64,000 nt of DNA from Erythrobacter sp. JK5 (GCF_018205975.1 NZ_CP073577.1:682001-746000); one strand, 5' to 3'. Counted from the first letter of the stretch, positions 45,532 through 54,963 are shown. Notes: generated from the sequence alone by a model not told the origin. Translations and numbers: made by a program.

Positions 45532-45559
45532 GCGTGCGGCTCAAATCCTGACGAGAAAT

Positions 45560-45586
45560 AGGGCGGTCCTTGCGGGCCGCCCTTTT
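45560..45586 (+). terminator. Rho-independent terminator after atpF
   Basis: Stem AGGGCGGTCC (45560-45569), loop TTGC, GGGCCGCCCT (45573-45582), then TTTT. The same hairpin sequence recurs after rplS at 57878. Confidence 0.85.
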
Positions 45587-45672
45587 TCGATCGCATCGTG
45601 TGAGTTCTCGCGAACGAGACCGTCCCTCTCCGACTGCCCGAGGTCCCCGACCGCGCGGCGACCCGCAAACCG

Positions 45673-46652
45673 TCAGGTGCCCGGATCGAACACCACCTTG
45701 CCGACCAGTTCGCGCCTCGCCATCGCCTCGAACCCGTCGCGCCATCGGCTCAGGGGTAGCAGGCGATCGATCGCGGGATCGATCCGTCCCTGCTCGGCAA
45801 GTTCGGCAAGGGCGCGAATGATCGCCGCCCCCGTTCCGGAAAACGCCGCGCATATTCGCCGGCGCGCAGGCCGACGATGGAGAATCCCTTGATCAGCGGA
45901 ATGTTGGTCGCGACCTCCGCTATCCTACCGCCGGTGAAGCCGACCACCACCAGTTTGCCGCCGAACGCGACGCAGCGGGTCGATTCATCGAACACGTCGC
46001 CGCCCACCGGGTCGAACACGATGTCGCACAAGGCACCGTCGGTGATGGCGGCGACCTGTTCCCTGAAGCGGCCCTGAGACAGGATCACGTGATCGGGCTT
46101 GCCAAGCTCGGCAATTCGTCCCGCCTTCGCCTCCACTCCGGTCGCGGCAATCACTCTTGCGCCCAGCGCCTTGGCGAGATCGACCGCCGCGAGGCCGACG
46201 CCGCCGCTCGCTCCGTGGATCAGCACCCACTGGCCTTCTCGCAATCCGGACAATTCGACCAGGCCGGTATAGGCAGTCGAATAAGCAGCCCCCATCGCTG
46301 CGGCCTGCCCGAAGCTCAGCCGCTCGGGCACGGGCGACAATCCGCGCCCCGGGATGCTGGCGGTCTGCGCGAATGCCCCGATCTTGTTCCCGCCCATCAC
46401 GCGGTCGCCGGGCGCAAAGCCGCTGTCCGGATCGGCTTCGATTACTTCGCCTGCCAGTTCCAGCCCGCTGATAAAGGGCAGGTCGGGTTTGAGCTGGTAT
46501 TCCCCGCGCGTCATCAGCAGGTCGGGAAAGTTGAGCGAAGCGGCGCGCACCCTTACAAGCACTTCACCGGGCATGCGCGAAAGCGCTGGCACATCGACCA
46601 GTGCGACGCCCGACAGGTCGTCGGACAGGCGTTCGACCATCAGTGCTTGCAT
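45673..46652 (-). CDS. Quinone oxidoreductase-like MDR protein, apparent frameshift
   Basis: A medium-chain dehydrogenase/reductase of the NADPH:quinone reductase family. It has the GASGGVG nucleotide-binding motif, DIVFDPVGGDVFDES and GLRAGEYARRFPE, but no zinc-ligand set. The frame breaks inside the GGGGG run (top strand CCCCC, 45828-45832): the observed frame goes on to a non-family tail ending at 45750, while one extra G restores AAIIRALAELAEQGR...LVGKVVFDPGT up to the stop at 45673. Most likely a sequence error. It sits seven bases downstream of gloB in the same unit. Confidence 0.78.
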
Positions 46653-46659
46653 CGAACGG

Positions 46660-47415
46660 CTAGAAATTGTCCTTGGCGGAGCGCAGCGCGGCGAAGGTCT
46701 CGTGCGGTTCGCTGCCGCCCCAGCGTGCCATCATGTCCGGATCGTCGGCACGCAGGAACGGATTGGTGGCGAGTTCCCGCTTGAGGACTGTTGGCACCGT
46801 GGGTTCGCCGCGCGATCGCTTGTCCTTGATCTCCTCGACATAGGCATGCAGCGCATCGTTCTCGGGATCGGCATGGAGCGCGAACTTGGCGTTCGCTTCG
46901 GTGTATTCGTGGGCGCAATACAGCGTGGTGGCGGTCGACATGCGCTTGATCCGCTCCAAGCTGGTCCAGAACTGCTTGGGTTCGCCTTCGAACATCCGCC
47001 CGCAACCGAGTGCGAACACCGCATCGCCAACGAACGCGATGCCTTCTTCGACGATGTGATAGGCGATGTGGCCGTTGGTGTGGCCCGACACATCGATCAC
47101 ATTCGCCTGATGCTCGCCGAGATTGACGGTGTCGCCATGGCTTACCACCCGGTCGATCGGAGAAAGCTTTTCGACTTCCTTCGGTGCGATCACCCGCGCG
47201 CCGGAGGCGGCAACGATCTCCGCGTTGCCCCCCGCATGATCGGGGTGCCAATGGGTGTTCCAGATATGGGTGATAGTCCAGCCTTTGGCTTCGGCTTGCT
47301 TCAGGTATTCCTTGGCATCGGGCGTGTCGATCGCGGCGGTTTCATCCGTGACCGAATTGTGGAGCAGGAATCCGTAATTGTCGGACAGGCAAGGGAATTG
47401 GTGGACTGTTAGCAT
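46660..47415 (-). CDS. gloB: Hydroxyacylglutathione hydrolase (glyoxalase II)
   Basis: A 251-residue metallo-beta-lactamase-fold thioesterase that hydrolyses S-lactoylglutathione in methylglyoxal detoxification. The binuclear metal motif THWHPDH is at 54-60, with further ligands in DVSGHTNGH, GDAVFALGCGRMF and the CAHEYT segment. ATG 47415 gives MLTVHQFPCLSDNYGF, the family N-terminus. Forms a two-gene unit with the quinone oxidoreductase. Confidence 0.94.
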   Translation of the reverse strand: MLTVHQFPCLSDNYGFLLHNSVTDETAAIDTPDAKEYLKQAEAKGWTITHIWNTHWHPDHAGGNAEIVAASGARVIAPKEVEKLSPIDRVVSHGDTVNLGEHQANVIDVSGHTNGHIAYHIVEEGIAFVGDAVFALGCGRMFEGEPKQFWTSLERIKRMSTATTLYCAHEYTEANAKFALHADPENDALHAYVEEIKDKRSRGEPTVPTVLKRELATNPFLRADDPDMMARWGGSEPHETFAALRSAKDNF

Positions 47416-47448
47416 GGATCGCAGTTTACGCTTCCCTGCCGGAATAGG

Positions 47449-47482
47449 AAAGGCCCGCCTGCATCGCTGCAAGCGGGCCTTT
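47449..47482 (-). terminator. Terminator of rpsA
   Basis: Ten-bp stem AAAGGCCCGC (47449-47458) and GCGGGCCTTT (47473-47482). Read leftward it starts about 30 bases past the rpsA stop, and its U tract is short (UUU then CC). Being symmetrical, it may also act for transcripts from the left. Confidence 0.72.
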
Positions 47483-47510
47483 CTGATTGCGCGTGTGCGA
47501 GGGAAGGGGC

Positions 47511-49217
47511 TTATTCGCCCTTCTTGAGCGCTTCGCCCAGGATGTCGCCGAGCGATGCGCCGCTGTCGGACGAACCGAACTGCTGCACCGCTTCCTTCTC
47601 TTCGGCGATCTGACGCGCCTTGATCGAGAAGTTCGGCTTCTTCGAACGGTCGAAGCCGATGACCATCGCATCGACCTTGCTGCCGACCTGGAAGCGATCC
47701 GGACGCTGTTCGTCGCGGTCGCGGCCGAGATCCGAGCGCTTGATGAACCCGGTCGCACCGTCGTCGCCGACCTGCACTTCAAGCCCGCCATCGCGCACTT
47801 CGAGGATGGTGACGGTGACGGTCTGGCCTTTGCGCAGCGAGCCGGCAGCGGCGGCACCGGCTTCGGTCGGAGCGCCCTTTTCAAGCTGCTTCATGCCGAG
47901 GCTGATGCGTTCTTTGTCGACATCGACGTCGAGCACGACGGCCTTGACCATTTCGCCCTTGCGGTGGAGCGCCAGCGCATCCTCGCCCGAAATGCCCCAG
48001 GCGATATCCGACATGTGGACCATGCCGTCGACATCGCCGTCCAGCCCGATGAACAGGCCGAATTCGGTGGCGTTCTTGACTTCGCCTTCGACTTCGGTGC
48101 CGATCGGATGCTTCTCGGCGAACTCGTCCCACGGATTGCGCTGGGCCTGCTTGAGACCTAGCGAAATGCGACGCTTGTCGCTGTCGACCTCGAGCACCAT
48201 CACTTCGACTTCCTGCGAGGTCGAAACGATCTTGCCCGGGTGGACGTTCTTCTTGGTCCAGCTCATTTCCGAAACGTGCACCAGGCCTTCGATGCCCGGT
48301 TCGAGCTCCACGAACGCACCGTATTCGGTGATGTTGGTGACTGTCCCGTTGAGCTTCATGTTGACCGGGTACTTCGCCGCGACGCCATCCCACGGATCGC
48401 TTTCGAGCTGCTTCATGCCGAGGCTGATGCGCTGCGTATCCGAATTGATGCGAACGATCTGCACCGTCACGGTCTGGCCGATCTCGATAATTTCGCTCGG
48501 GTGGTTGACGCGCTTGTAGCTCATGTCGGTGACGTGCAGCAGGCCGTCGATACCGCCGAGGTCGACGAACGCACCGTAATCGGTGATGTTCTTGACAACG
48601 CCGTCGATCACCTGGCCTTCGGCCAGCTGGTCGATCAGTTCGCTGCGCTGTTCGGCGCGCGTTTCCTCAAGCACGGCGCGACGCGAGACGACGATGTTGC
48701 CACGGCGACGGTCCATCTTCAGGATCTGGAACGGCTGCGGCATGTCCATCAGCGGGGTGACATCGCGCACCGGGCGGATATCGACTTGCGAGCCGGGAAG
48801 GAACGCCACGGCGCCATCGAGATCGACGGTGAAACCGCCCTTGACCCGGCCGAAGATGCGACCTTCGACACGCTTGCCTTCGCCGAATTCGTTTTCGAGC
48901 TTGTCCCAGGCGGCTTCGCGGCGGGCGCGGTCGCGGCTGAGCATGGCTTCGCCATCGGCGTTTTCGACGCGGTCGACATAGACTTCGACTTCGCTGCCGA
49001 CTTCGAGCCCATGGTCGTCTTCTCCGCGGGCGAATTCCTTGAGGTTGACCCGGCCTTCGGATTTCAGGCCGACATCGATCACGGCCATCCCGGCCTCGAT
49101 CGCGGTCACGGTGCCTTTCACGACGCGGCCTTCGAAGCCGCCATCGTCTGCACCGCCGAGTTGTTCGTTGAGGAGCGCTTCGAAATCGTCGCGCGTTGGG
49201 TTGGGCGAAGTCGCCAT
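47511..49217 (-). CDS. rpsA: 30S ribosomal protein S1
   Basis: A 568-residue S1 protein with six repeated S1 (OB-fold) RNA-binding domains; the strongest repeats are at VIDGVVKNITDYGAFVDLGG, NGTVTNITEYGAFVELEPG and EGEVKNATEFGLFIGLDG. It recruits mRNA to the 30S subunit. The start ATG 49217 lacks a good Shine-Dalgarno; just upstream is the palindrome GGGAAATTCCC (49222-49232), consistent with the weak-SD, autoregulated leaders of S1 genes. The 208-base leader holds no other clear element. It lies downstream of cmk. Confidence 0.96.
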   Translation of the reverse strand: MATSPNPTRDDFEALLNEQLGGADDGGFEGRVVKGTVTAIEAGMAVIDVGLKSEGRVNLKEFARGEDDHGLEVGSEVEVYVDRVENADGEAMLSRDRARREAAWDKLENEFGEGKRVEGRIFGRVKGGFTVDLDGAVAFLPGSQVDIRPVRDVTPLMDMPQPFQILKMDRRRGNIVVSRRAVLEETRAEQRSELIDQLAEGQVIDGVVKNITDYGAFVDLGGIDGLLHVTDMSYKRVNHPSEIIEIGQTVTVQIVRINSDTQRISLGMKQLESDPWDGVAAKYPVNMKLNGTVTNITEYGAFVELEPGIEGLVHVSEMSWTKKNVHPGKIVSTSQEVEVMVLEVDSDKRRISLGLKQAQRNPWDEFAEKHPIGTEVEGEVKNATEFGLFIGLDGDVDGMVHMSDIAWGISGEDALALHRKGEMVKAVVLDVDVDKERISLGMKQLEKGAPTEAGAAAAGSLRKGQTVTVTILEVRDGGLEVQVGDDGATGFIKRSDLGRDRDEQRPDRFQVGSKVDAMVIGFDRSKKPNFSIKARQIAEEKEAVQQFGSSDSGASLGDILGEALKKGE

Positions 49218-49425
49218 AATTGGGAAATTCCCTTGTCTACATTTGCTACCGGCCACCGGTTTTTCCGGGGTCTTTCACCGCTTCCTGTGCACCATTGCGC
49301 AGGTTGGCGGGGCAAGAGGCCGACGTCTCCACAGGGCCGGATGCCGCCGCGAAGGTTCCTTCAACCGAAAATGATTGCGAGAACGGCGGCGCGCCTAGGC
49401 GAAGACGCGGCGCAAAGCAAGGATT

Positions 49426-50055
49426 TTAGGTGTTCCCACCCAGATGCTGCTCGACCGCCTCGAGCACGACCTCGAAGGCCTGATCGCGGTCGAAGCTGGT
49501 CGTATCGATAACCATCGCATCGGGCGCGGCCTTGAGCGGTGCGTCCTTGCGATTGATGTCGCGGGCGTCGCGGGCAACCACGTCCTGCTCGATCTCGGCG
49601 AGCGGAATTTCGATCTCTCGCCCGGTCATCTCGAGCCAGCGCCGCCGGGCGCGTTCCTGCACGCTGGCGGTGATGAACAGCTTCACATCGGCGTCGGGGG
49701 CAATCACGGTGCCGATATCGCGCCCGTCGAGCACCGCGCCCCCAGGCTGTTCGGCGAAAGCGCGCTGGCGCTCGAACAGCGCCTTGCGCACGCCGGGATG
49801 CACCGAGACGCGGCTCGCCAGACCGCCGGTCTCTTCGGTGCGCAGCTCTGGATCGTCGAGCAGCTCGTCGGCGAAGGTGCAGGCCGCGAGCGCATCGGCT
49901 TCGCTGTCGGGATCGCCGCCATTAAGCCACGTCTGGTAGCCGACAGCACGGTAAAGCAGGCCGGTGTCGAGGCAGGGGAGGCCGAAATGCGCGGCGAGCT
50001 GTTTGGCGATGGTGCCCTTGCCCGACGCGGTGGGACCATCGACGGCGATGATCAT
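49426..50055 (-). CDS. cmk: (d)CMP kinase
   Basis: A 209-residue nucleoside monophosphate kinase phosphorylating CMP and dCMP. The P-loop GPTASGKGT is at 7-15, and DTGLLYRAVGY, the SRVSVHPGVRKAL NMP-binding region and DGRDIGTVIAPDADVKLF are intact. Start ATG 50055 gives MIIAVDGP and overlaps the upstream small gene by four bases. The aroA-cmk-rpsA order is conserved. Confidence 0.95.
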   Translation of the reverse strand: MIIAVDGPTASGKGTIAKQLAAHFGLPCLDTGLLYRAVGYQTWLNGGDPDSEADALAACTFADELLDDPELRTEETGGLASRVSVHPGVRKALFERQRAFAEQPGGAVLDGRDIGTVIAPDADVKLFITASVQERARRRWLEMTGREIEIPLAEIEQDVVARDARDINRKDAPLKAAPDAMVIDTTSFDRDQAFEVVLEAVEQHLGGNT

Positions 50056-50261
50056 GAGAATACGTCCTTTGCCCTCTTGGGGGTCATCGCTCGCGCTTCC
50101 TGCCGTTTCCAGCGGTGATGCAGGATGAAGAAGCCCACACAGGCCACTAGCACGTTGAGCCCGAGCAGGACCGGGTCGAACTGCCAATCGTTCCAGAACA
50201 GGGCCGAACCGATCGCGAAGACGGCCAGCGCGATCGCGGCAAAGATGCGGCGACGGATCAC
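50052..50261 (-). CDS. Small membrane protein between aroA and cmk (second)
   Basis: A 69-residue protein with two hydrophobic helices (IFAAIALAVFAIGSALFW and PVLLGLNVLVACVGFFIL) and a basic tail with HHRWKRQEARAM. Both ends overlap the neighbours by four bases, so it is translationally coupled to the 91-residue gene and to cmk. No family recognised; likely an inner-membrane protein. Confidence 0.65.
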   Translation of the reverse strand: MIRRRIFAAIALAVFAIGSALFWNDWQFDPVLLGLNVLVACVGFFILHHRWKRQEARAMTPKRAKDVFS

Positions 50262-50533
50262 GAAGGCGTCTCGACCGTCTTCGTTCGCCTTCGGCCGGCC
50301 TTGACCAGACCGAAGATCGCTATCGCGGCCCAGAACCCTTCGAGCACAAGGCTGGGCCAGTTGGTGTGGACCAGCAGCGAAATCGTCAGCAACGCGGCGC
50401 CCATCAGGTTGGTGCCGTGGAGGATATAGGGGTTCGGATCGTCTCTATAGGTCAGGTAGGCGTAGGCACCGATGATGCAGGCGGTGCCGAGGAAGCCGAT
50501 CAAGCTGTAGATGTCGAGCGCCTCGCTGGTCAT
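50258..50533 (-). CDS. Small membrane protein, CBU_0592-like, between aroA and cmk
   Basis: A 91-residue protein with three apolar segments (IGFLGTACIIGAYAYLTY, ILHGTNLMGAALLTISLLV, LVLEGFWAAIAIFGLV), resembling the CBU_0592 family of small multi-helix membrane proteins of unknown function. It overlaps aroA and the next gene by four bases each. Confidence 0.7.
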   Translation of the reverse strand: MTSEALDIYSLIGFLGTACIIGAYAYLTYRDDPNPYILHGTNLMGAALLTISLLVHTNWPSLVLEGFWAAIAIFGLVKAGRRRTKTVETPS

Positions 50534-51849
50534 GCGCGCGCTTTCGCCAGCAGGTCCATGAAGGTCGGAAAGCTCGTCGCAATCGGCGAAGTATCGTCGA
50601 CGGTCACGCCGCCGCTGCTCACAAGGCCTGCCACGGCCATGCTCATGGCAATGCGGTGATCGAGCTTCGTCTCCACGGACGCCCCATCCGGCGTTCCGGG
50701 AAGCGGTTCGCCGCCGGTGCCGTGGATGGCAAGGCCGTCCTCTTTTTCCTCCACACGCGCGCCGGCCAGCGTCAGCGCGGCGGCCATCGTCGCCAGCCGG
50801 TCGCTTTCCTTGACGCGCAATTCTTCGAGGCCGGTCGTGACGGTTTTGCCGTCAGCCAGCGCTGCGGCGACGAACAGCACGGGAAACTCGTCGATCATGC
50901 TGGGGGCAAGCGCGGGGTCGATCTGGGTCCCGGTCAGCGGCGAGTGTCTGACGTGAAGGTCTGCCACCGGTTCGCCGCCGACTTCGCGCGGATCCAGCGC
51001 CTCGATATTGCCGCCCATTTGCCTGAGCGCCTCGATAATTCCGGAGCGGGTCGCGTTCATGCCGACATTCTCGATCACCAGGTCGCTGCCCGGCACGATC
51101 AGGGCGGCGACGATGAAGAATGCCGCCGAGGAGGGATCGCCGGGCACAACGACATGCTGGGGCCGCAGGTCCGCTTCGCCGTGGATCGCAATGACGCGTT
51201 CGCCATTCTCCTCGCCGATCTCGAGCGTAGCGCCGAACCCGGCCAGCATTCGCTCGGTATGATCGCGCGTAGCGACCGGTTCGATCACGGTCGTGATGCC
51301 TGGCGTATTGAGGCCGGCGAGCAGCACGGCGCTTTTGACCTGCGCACTCGCGACGGGAAGGCGGTAGCGGATCGGGACAGCGGGCAGGGCACCGCGCAGC
51401 AGCAGCGGCAGGGTGCCGCCGCTCGACGCTTCGAAACTCGCGCCCATCAGGCTGAGCGGCTCGATCACGCGGTTCATCGGGCGGCCAGACAGGCTGGCAT
51501 CGCCGACGAAGGTCGCCAGAAAGCCGTGGCTGGCGAGAAGCCCCATCAGCAACCGGGTCGACGTGCCGGAATTTCCCATGTCGAGCGCCTGATGCGGCTC
51601 CAGCAGGCTGCCAAGCCCTGCGCCGTGCACGCGCCACACGCTGTCGTCGCCGCGCACGATTTCGGCGCCGAGTTGGCGCATCGCCGCTGCGGTGGCGAGC
51701 ACATCCTCGCCTTCGAGCAGTCCCTCGATCGTGCTTTCACCCACCGCGAGCGACGCAAACATCAGCGCGCGGTGGCTGATCGACTTGTCGCCGGGCACGC
51801 GCAGGCGGCCCCGCAGCGGTCCGGATAGGGAAAAGGTTTGGCTGCCCAT
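50530..51849 (-). CDS. aroA: 3-phosphoshikimate 1-carboxyvinyltransferase (EPSP synthase)
   Basis: A 439-residue EPSP synthase, shikimate pathway, transferring enolpyruvate from PEP to shikimate 3-phosphate. PGDKSISHRALMFASLA, DMGNSGTSTRLLMGLL and LEELRVKESDRLATMA are conserved. The GNSGTSTR segment, with alanine-free spacing, looks like the class II enzymes common in alphaproteobacteria, but I cannot assign sensitivity to inhibitors. Start ATG 51849 chosen (MGSQTFSLSGP). Confidence 0.95.
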   Translation of the reverse strand: MGSQTFSLSGPLRGRLRVPGDKSISHRALMFASLAVGESTIEGLLEGEDVLATAAAMRQLGAEIVRGDDSVWRVHGAGLGSLLEPHQALDMGNSGTSTRLLMGLLASHGFLATFVGDASLSGRPMNRVIEPLSLMGASFEASSGGTLPLLLRGALPAVPIRYRLPVASAQVKSAVLLAGLNTPGITTVIEPVATRDHTERMLAGFGATLEIGEENGERVIAIHGEADLRPQHVVVPGDPSSAAFFIVAALIVPGSDLVIENVGMNATRSGIIEALRQMGGNIEALDPREVGGEPVADLHVRHSPLTGTQIDPALAPSMIDEFPVLFVAAALADGKTVTTGLEELRVKESDRLATMAAALTLAGARVEEKEDGLAIHGTGGEPLPGTPDGASVETKLDHRIAMSMAVAGLVSSGGVTVDDTSPIATSFPTFMDLLAKARA

Positions 51850-51996
51850 AGCGCGGCGGTCTTTGACAGCGCCTCTCGCGTCTGGCAAGGCGCGCCGCGA
51901 TCTTGATTCCGGACCTTGAATGTGGTCGAGGCCGGTCCCACAAATTTGCGAATTCAAGCGCCCGCCGGGCTCGCGGGCACAACCAAGGATTAATCA

Positions 51997-52338
51997 ATGG
52001 CGAAGCCAGAATGGGGCACCAAGCGTTCCTGCCCCAAATGCGGGGAACGCTTTTACGATCTGGGCAAGGATGATCCCGTGACCTGCATCGAATGCGGGGA
52101 CGAGTGGACTCCCGAACCGGTGCTCAAGACCAAGCAACCGATCCCGTTCGAGGAAGAAAAGAAGAAGAAGGACGCCGAGCCCGACAGCGATCTCGGCGGC
52201 GATGACGACGATGAACTGAAGGACATCGAAAACATCGACGACGACGACGATTCGCCCGATAACGATGTGGACCTCGGCGGCGACGACGACCTTGGCGTGG
52301 CCAAGGGCAAGGGCGACGACGACGACGACGACAATTGA
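51997..52338 (+). CDS. FYDLN acid domain protein (TIGR02300)
   Basis: A 113-residue protein. The N-terminal zinc ribbon has Cys12, Cys15, Cys30 and Cys33 around the family signature ERFYDLGKDDP; the C-terminal two thirds are a very acidic tail (runs of Asp, e.g. ENIDDDDDSPD). The family is widespread in alphaproteobacteria with unknown function. Divergent from aroA and upstream of tRNA-Ala. Confidence 0.92.
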   Translation: MAKPEWGTKRSCPKCGERFYDLGKDDPVTCIECGDEWTPEPVLKTKQPIPFEEEKKKKDAEPDSDLGGDDDDELKDIENIDDDDDSPDNDVDLGGDDDLGVAKGKGDDDDDDN

Positions 52339-52445
52339 TGCGCGCGCGCCCATCCGGGCGCGCGTCAGTCCGCCGTCCGACGCATGAGGGTCCGCGAGAA
52401 TTTGGGCTTGCCAAATTATCGCAGCGCCCATAAAGCGCGCGCTCC

Positions 52446-52474
52446 TTGCGAAAGCGGGGGCTTGGCCTTATCTT
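52446..52474 (+). promoter_or_regulatory. Probable tRNA-Ala promoter
   Basis: TTGCGA (52446-52451), 17-base spacer, TATCTT (52469-52474), 25 bases before the mature tRNA 5' end. Spacing and hexamers fit a sigma-70 promoter. Confidence 0.55.
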
Positions 52475-52499
52475 GGTAGGGCTGAAAATCGATGGATAC

Positions 52500-52575
52500 G
52501 GGGCCTTAGCTCAGCTGGGAGAGCGCAACACTGGCAGTGTTGAGGTCAGCGGTTCGATCCCGCTAGGCTCCACCA
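52500..52575 (+). tRNA. tRNA-Ala(GGC)
   Basis: A 76-nt cloverleaf. Acceptor GGGGCCT pairs with AGGCTCC (one G-U), D-arm GCTC...GAGC, anticodon stem CAACA/TGTTG with loop CTGGCAG giving anticodon GGC (GCC/GCU codons), T-arm CAGCGG-TTCGATC-CCGCT. CCA is encoded (52573-52575). Located 161 bases after the FYDLN gene and before ffh. Confidence 0.95.
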
Positions 52576-52753
52576 TTGAATGATGCAAAAGCCGGACTTC
52601 TGTCGAGGAATTCCGCACGCTGGCCGACGAGTTTTCGTCCGCCGGCGTTTTTCGCGTTTACGGGAGTTTCCCGGAGAAGGTGGGCACCACTTCTTCGGTT
52701 CGGGAAGCGACCAGACAAAGGCTCGGGCGTTCGCTTGAGAGGAGTTGAAGACG

Positions 52754-54181
52754 ATGTTTGACAATCTGTCCGACCGCCTTGGCGGCGTCTTTGACAAGCT
52801 CAAGGGTCGCGGCTCGCTGAGCGAACAGGACGTTCGCGATGCGATGCGCGAAGTCCGGATCGCGCTCCTCGAAGCCGACGTCGCGCTGCCGGTCGCGCGC
52901 CGCTTCATCGATGCGGTCACAGAAAAGGCGATCGGCCAGGACGTCCTCAAATCGATCAAGCCGGGCCAACAGGTCGTCAAGATCGTGCATGACGAGCTGG
53001 TCGAAACGCTCGGCGGGCACGAGACCGAAGGCCTGATCCTCGAAGCCAGGCCGCCGGTCGTCATCATGATGGTCGGCCTGCAGGGCTCGGGCAAGACGAC
53101 CACCACAGCCAAGCTTGGCAAGCTGCTGCGCGAAAAACACGGCAAAAAGGCGATGATGGCCTCGCTCGACGTGAACCGTCCGGCGGCGCAGGAACAGCTC
53201 GCGGTGCTGGGCGATCAGGTCGATGTGGCGACCCTGCCGATCGTCGCAGGCCAGCAGCCGGTCGATATCGCCCGGCGCGCGATGGAATCGGCGCGGCTCC
53301 AGAATTTCGATGTGCTGCTGCTCGATACCGCGGGCCGGTTGCATGTCGACGAAGCGCTGATGGCCGAAATGAAGGCCGTTTCGCAGGTTTCGACCCCGAC
53401 CGAAGTGCTGCTGGTGGTCGATTCGCTCACCGGTCAGGACGCGGTCAACGTCGCGCAGAGCTTTACCGACGAAGTCCCGCTTACGGGCGTCGTGCTGACC
53501 CGCATGGATGGCGATGCGCGCGGCGGCGCGGCGCTGTCGATGCGCGCGGTCACCGGCAAGCCGATCAAGTTTGCCGGTACCGGCGAAAAGCTCGACGCGA
53601 TCGAGACCTTCCGCCCCGGCAGCGTCGCCGATCGCATCCTCGGAATGGGCGACGTCGTCAGCCTGGTCGAAAAGGCTGCGGCGACGATCAAGGAAGAAGA
53701 GGCCGAACAGCTCGCCCGCAACTTCGAGAAGGGCAAGTTCGACCTCAACGATCTGCGCATGCAGTTGAAGCAGATGCAGAACATGGGCGGCCTCGGCATG
53801 CTGGCGGGCATGATGCCGGGCATGAAGAAGGCCAAGGCGGCGATGGCGGCTGCCGACATGGACGACAAGGTGCTGGTCCACATGGATGCGATCATCGGTT
53901 CGATGACCGAGAAGGAGCGCAAGAATCCTGCGCTCATGAATGCCAAGCGCAAGAAGCGCGTTGCGGCGGGCAGCGGCACCGATGTGCAGCGGGTGAACAA
54001 GCTGCTGAAGATGCATCAGGAAATGAGCCGCGCGATGAAACAGATCAAGAAGATGGGCGGGCTGAAAGGCCTCGCGGCGATGTTTGGCGGCGGCCCGGGC
54101 ATGGGACTGCCCGGCATGGGCGGCCCGGGCGGCATGCCCGGCGGTCTTCCCGGCCTGGGCGGACCCAACCCCAAGAAGTGA
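52754..54181 (+). CDS. ffh: Signal recognition particle protein Ffh
   Basis: A 475-residue SRP GTPase. N domain (MFDNLSDRLGGVFDKL), G domain with P-loop GLQGSGKTTT at 108-117, DTAGR and TRMDGD, then a methionine-rich M domain (MQLKQMQNMGGLGMLAGMMPG) that binds 4.5S RNA and signal peptides; the C-terminus is Gly/Pro/Met-rich. Start ATG 52754 follows GGAG at 52741-52744. It leads the rpsP-rimM-trmD-rplS translation cluster. Confidence 0.96.
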   Translation: MFDNLSDRLGGVFDKLKGRGSLSEQDVRDAMREVRIALLEADVALPVARRFIDAVTEKAIGQDVLKSIKPGQQVVKIVHDELVETLGGHETEGLILEARPPVVIMMVGLQGSGKTTTTAKLGKLLREKHGKKAMMASLDVNRPAAQEQLAVLGDQVDVATLPIVAGQQPVDIARRAMESARLQNFDVLLLDTAGRLHVDEALMAEMKAVSQVSTPTEVLLVVDSLTGQDAVNVAQSFTDEVPLTGVVLTRMDGDARGGAALSMRAVTGKPIKFAGTGEKLDAIETFRPGSVADRILGMGDVVSLVEKAAATIKEEEAEQLARNFEKGKFDLNDLRMQLKQMQNMGGLGMLAGMMPGMKKAKAAMAAADMDDKVLVHMDAIIGSMTEKERKNPALMNAKRKKRVAAGSGTDVQRVNKLLKMHQEMSRAMKQIKKMGGLKGLAAMFGGGPGMGLPGMGGPGGMPGGLPGLGGPNPKK

Positions 54182-54231
54182 ATTCAGAACGTTCGAAATA
54201 TCATCAGTTTGGAATCGAAAGGTAATCTACA

Positions 54232-54855
54232 ATGGCAGTTGCAATCCGGCTTTCGCGCGGTGGCGCAAAGAAGCGTCCTTACTACCGCATCGTCGTGGCC
54301 GACTCGCGTGCGGCGCGTGACGGCAAGTATCTCGAGCAGATCGGCACCTACAATCCGCTGCTCGCCAAGGACGACGCAAACCGTGTGAAGCTCGACGAAG
54401 ACCGCGCCAAGTACTGGCTCGGCGTCGGTGCCACCCCGTCCGACCGCGTGCTGCGTTTCCTCGATGCCGCCGGCATCATGGAACGTCCGGCTCGCAACAA
54501 CCCGCAGAAGGGCGAACCGGGCGAAAACGCCAAGGAACGCGCCGAAGAGAAGGCTGCGAAGCTGGCTGAAGCCGAAGAAGCGGCGAAGTCTGCCGAGGAA
54601 GAAACCGCGGCCGAAGCCGATGCGCCGGCCGATAGCGATACGACCGAGAACGACGCGACCGGTTCGGTCAAGACCGAAGAGACCGCAGAAGCGGTCGCCG
54701 ATGCTGTCGAGGAGGAAACCCCGGCCGACGCGACCGACGAAGACAAGACGGCGATGGCCGAGCAGGCAGCCGAAGGCGGTCCTGTCGAAGAAGCGCCTGC
54801 TGAAGACGCCAAGGAAGATGCCGGCGAAGACGCAGCAGACGATAAGGCCGAGTAA
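54232..54855 (+). CDS. rpsP: 30S ribosomal protein S16 with long acidic extension
   Basis: A 207-residue protein. The first about 100 residues are the S16 core ([33 protein letters not shown]-type [13 protein letters not shown]). The remaining roughly 100 residues are a low-complexity Ala/Glu/Asp-rich tail, more than doubling the usual 80-90-residue length; sphingomonad S16 proteins are known to be long, but this tail is notable. ATG 54232 is 50 bases after ffh. Confidence 0.93.
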   Translation: MAVAIRLSRGGAKKRPYYRIVVADSRAARDGKYLEQIGTYNPLLAKDDANRVKLDEDRAKYWLGVGATPSDRVLRFLDAAGIMERPARNNPQKGEPGENAKERAEEKAAKLAEAEEAAKSAEEETAAEADAPADSDTTENDATGSVKTEETAEAVADAVEEETPADATDEDKTAMAEQAAEGGPVEEAPAEDAKEDAGEDAADDKAE

Positions 54856-54872
54856 GCAAACTATGCCACCAA

Positions 54873-54953
54873 CCGCTCGTCCTGAGCTTGTCGGAGCACC
54901 GTTCTTTTCTGCGAAAGTGAAGTACGGCCCTTCGACAGGCTCGGGGCGAGCGG
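54873..54953. repeat. Palindromic repeat family B, copy 2 (rpsP-rimM gap)
   Basis: Inverted arms CCGCTCGTCCTGAGCTTGTC... (from 54873) and CTTCGACAGGCTCGGGGCGA... (to 54953). The interior AAGTACGGCCC is shared with the 32862 copy. It fills most of the 108-base rpsP-rimM gap. Confidence 0.78.
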
Positions 54954-54963
54954 AGCATTGAAC

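Noticed and set aside
52121..52338. Asp-codon (GAC/GAT) run in the FYDLN gene as a microsatellite
   Set aside because: It encodes the conserved acidic tail of the family.
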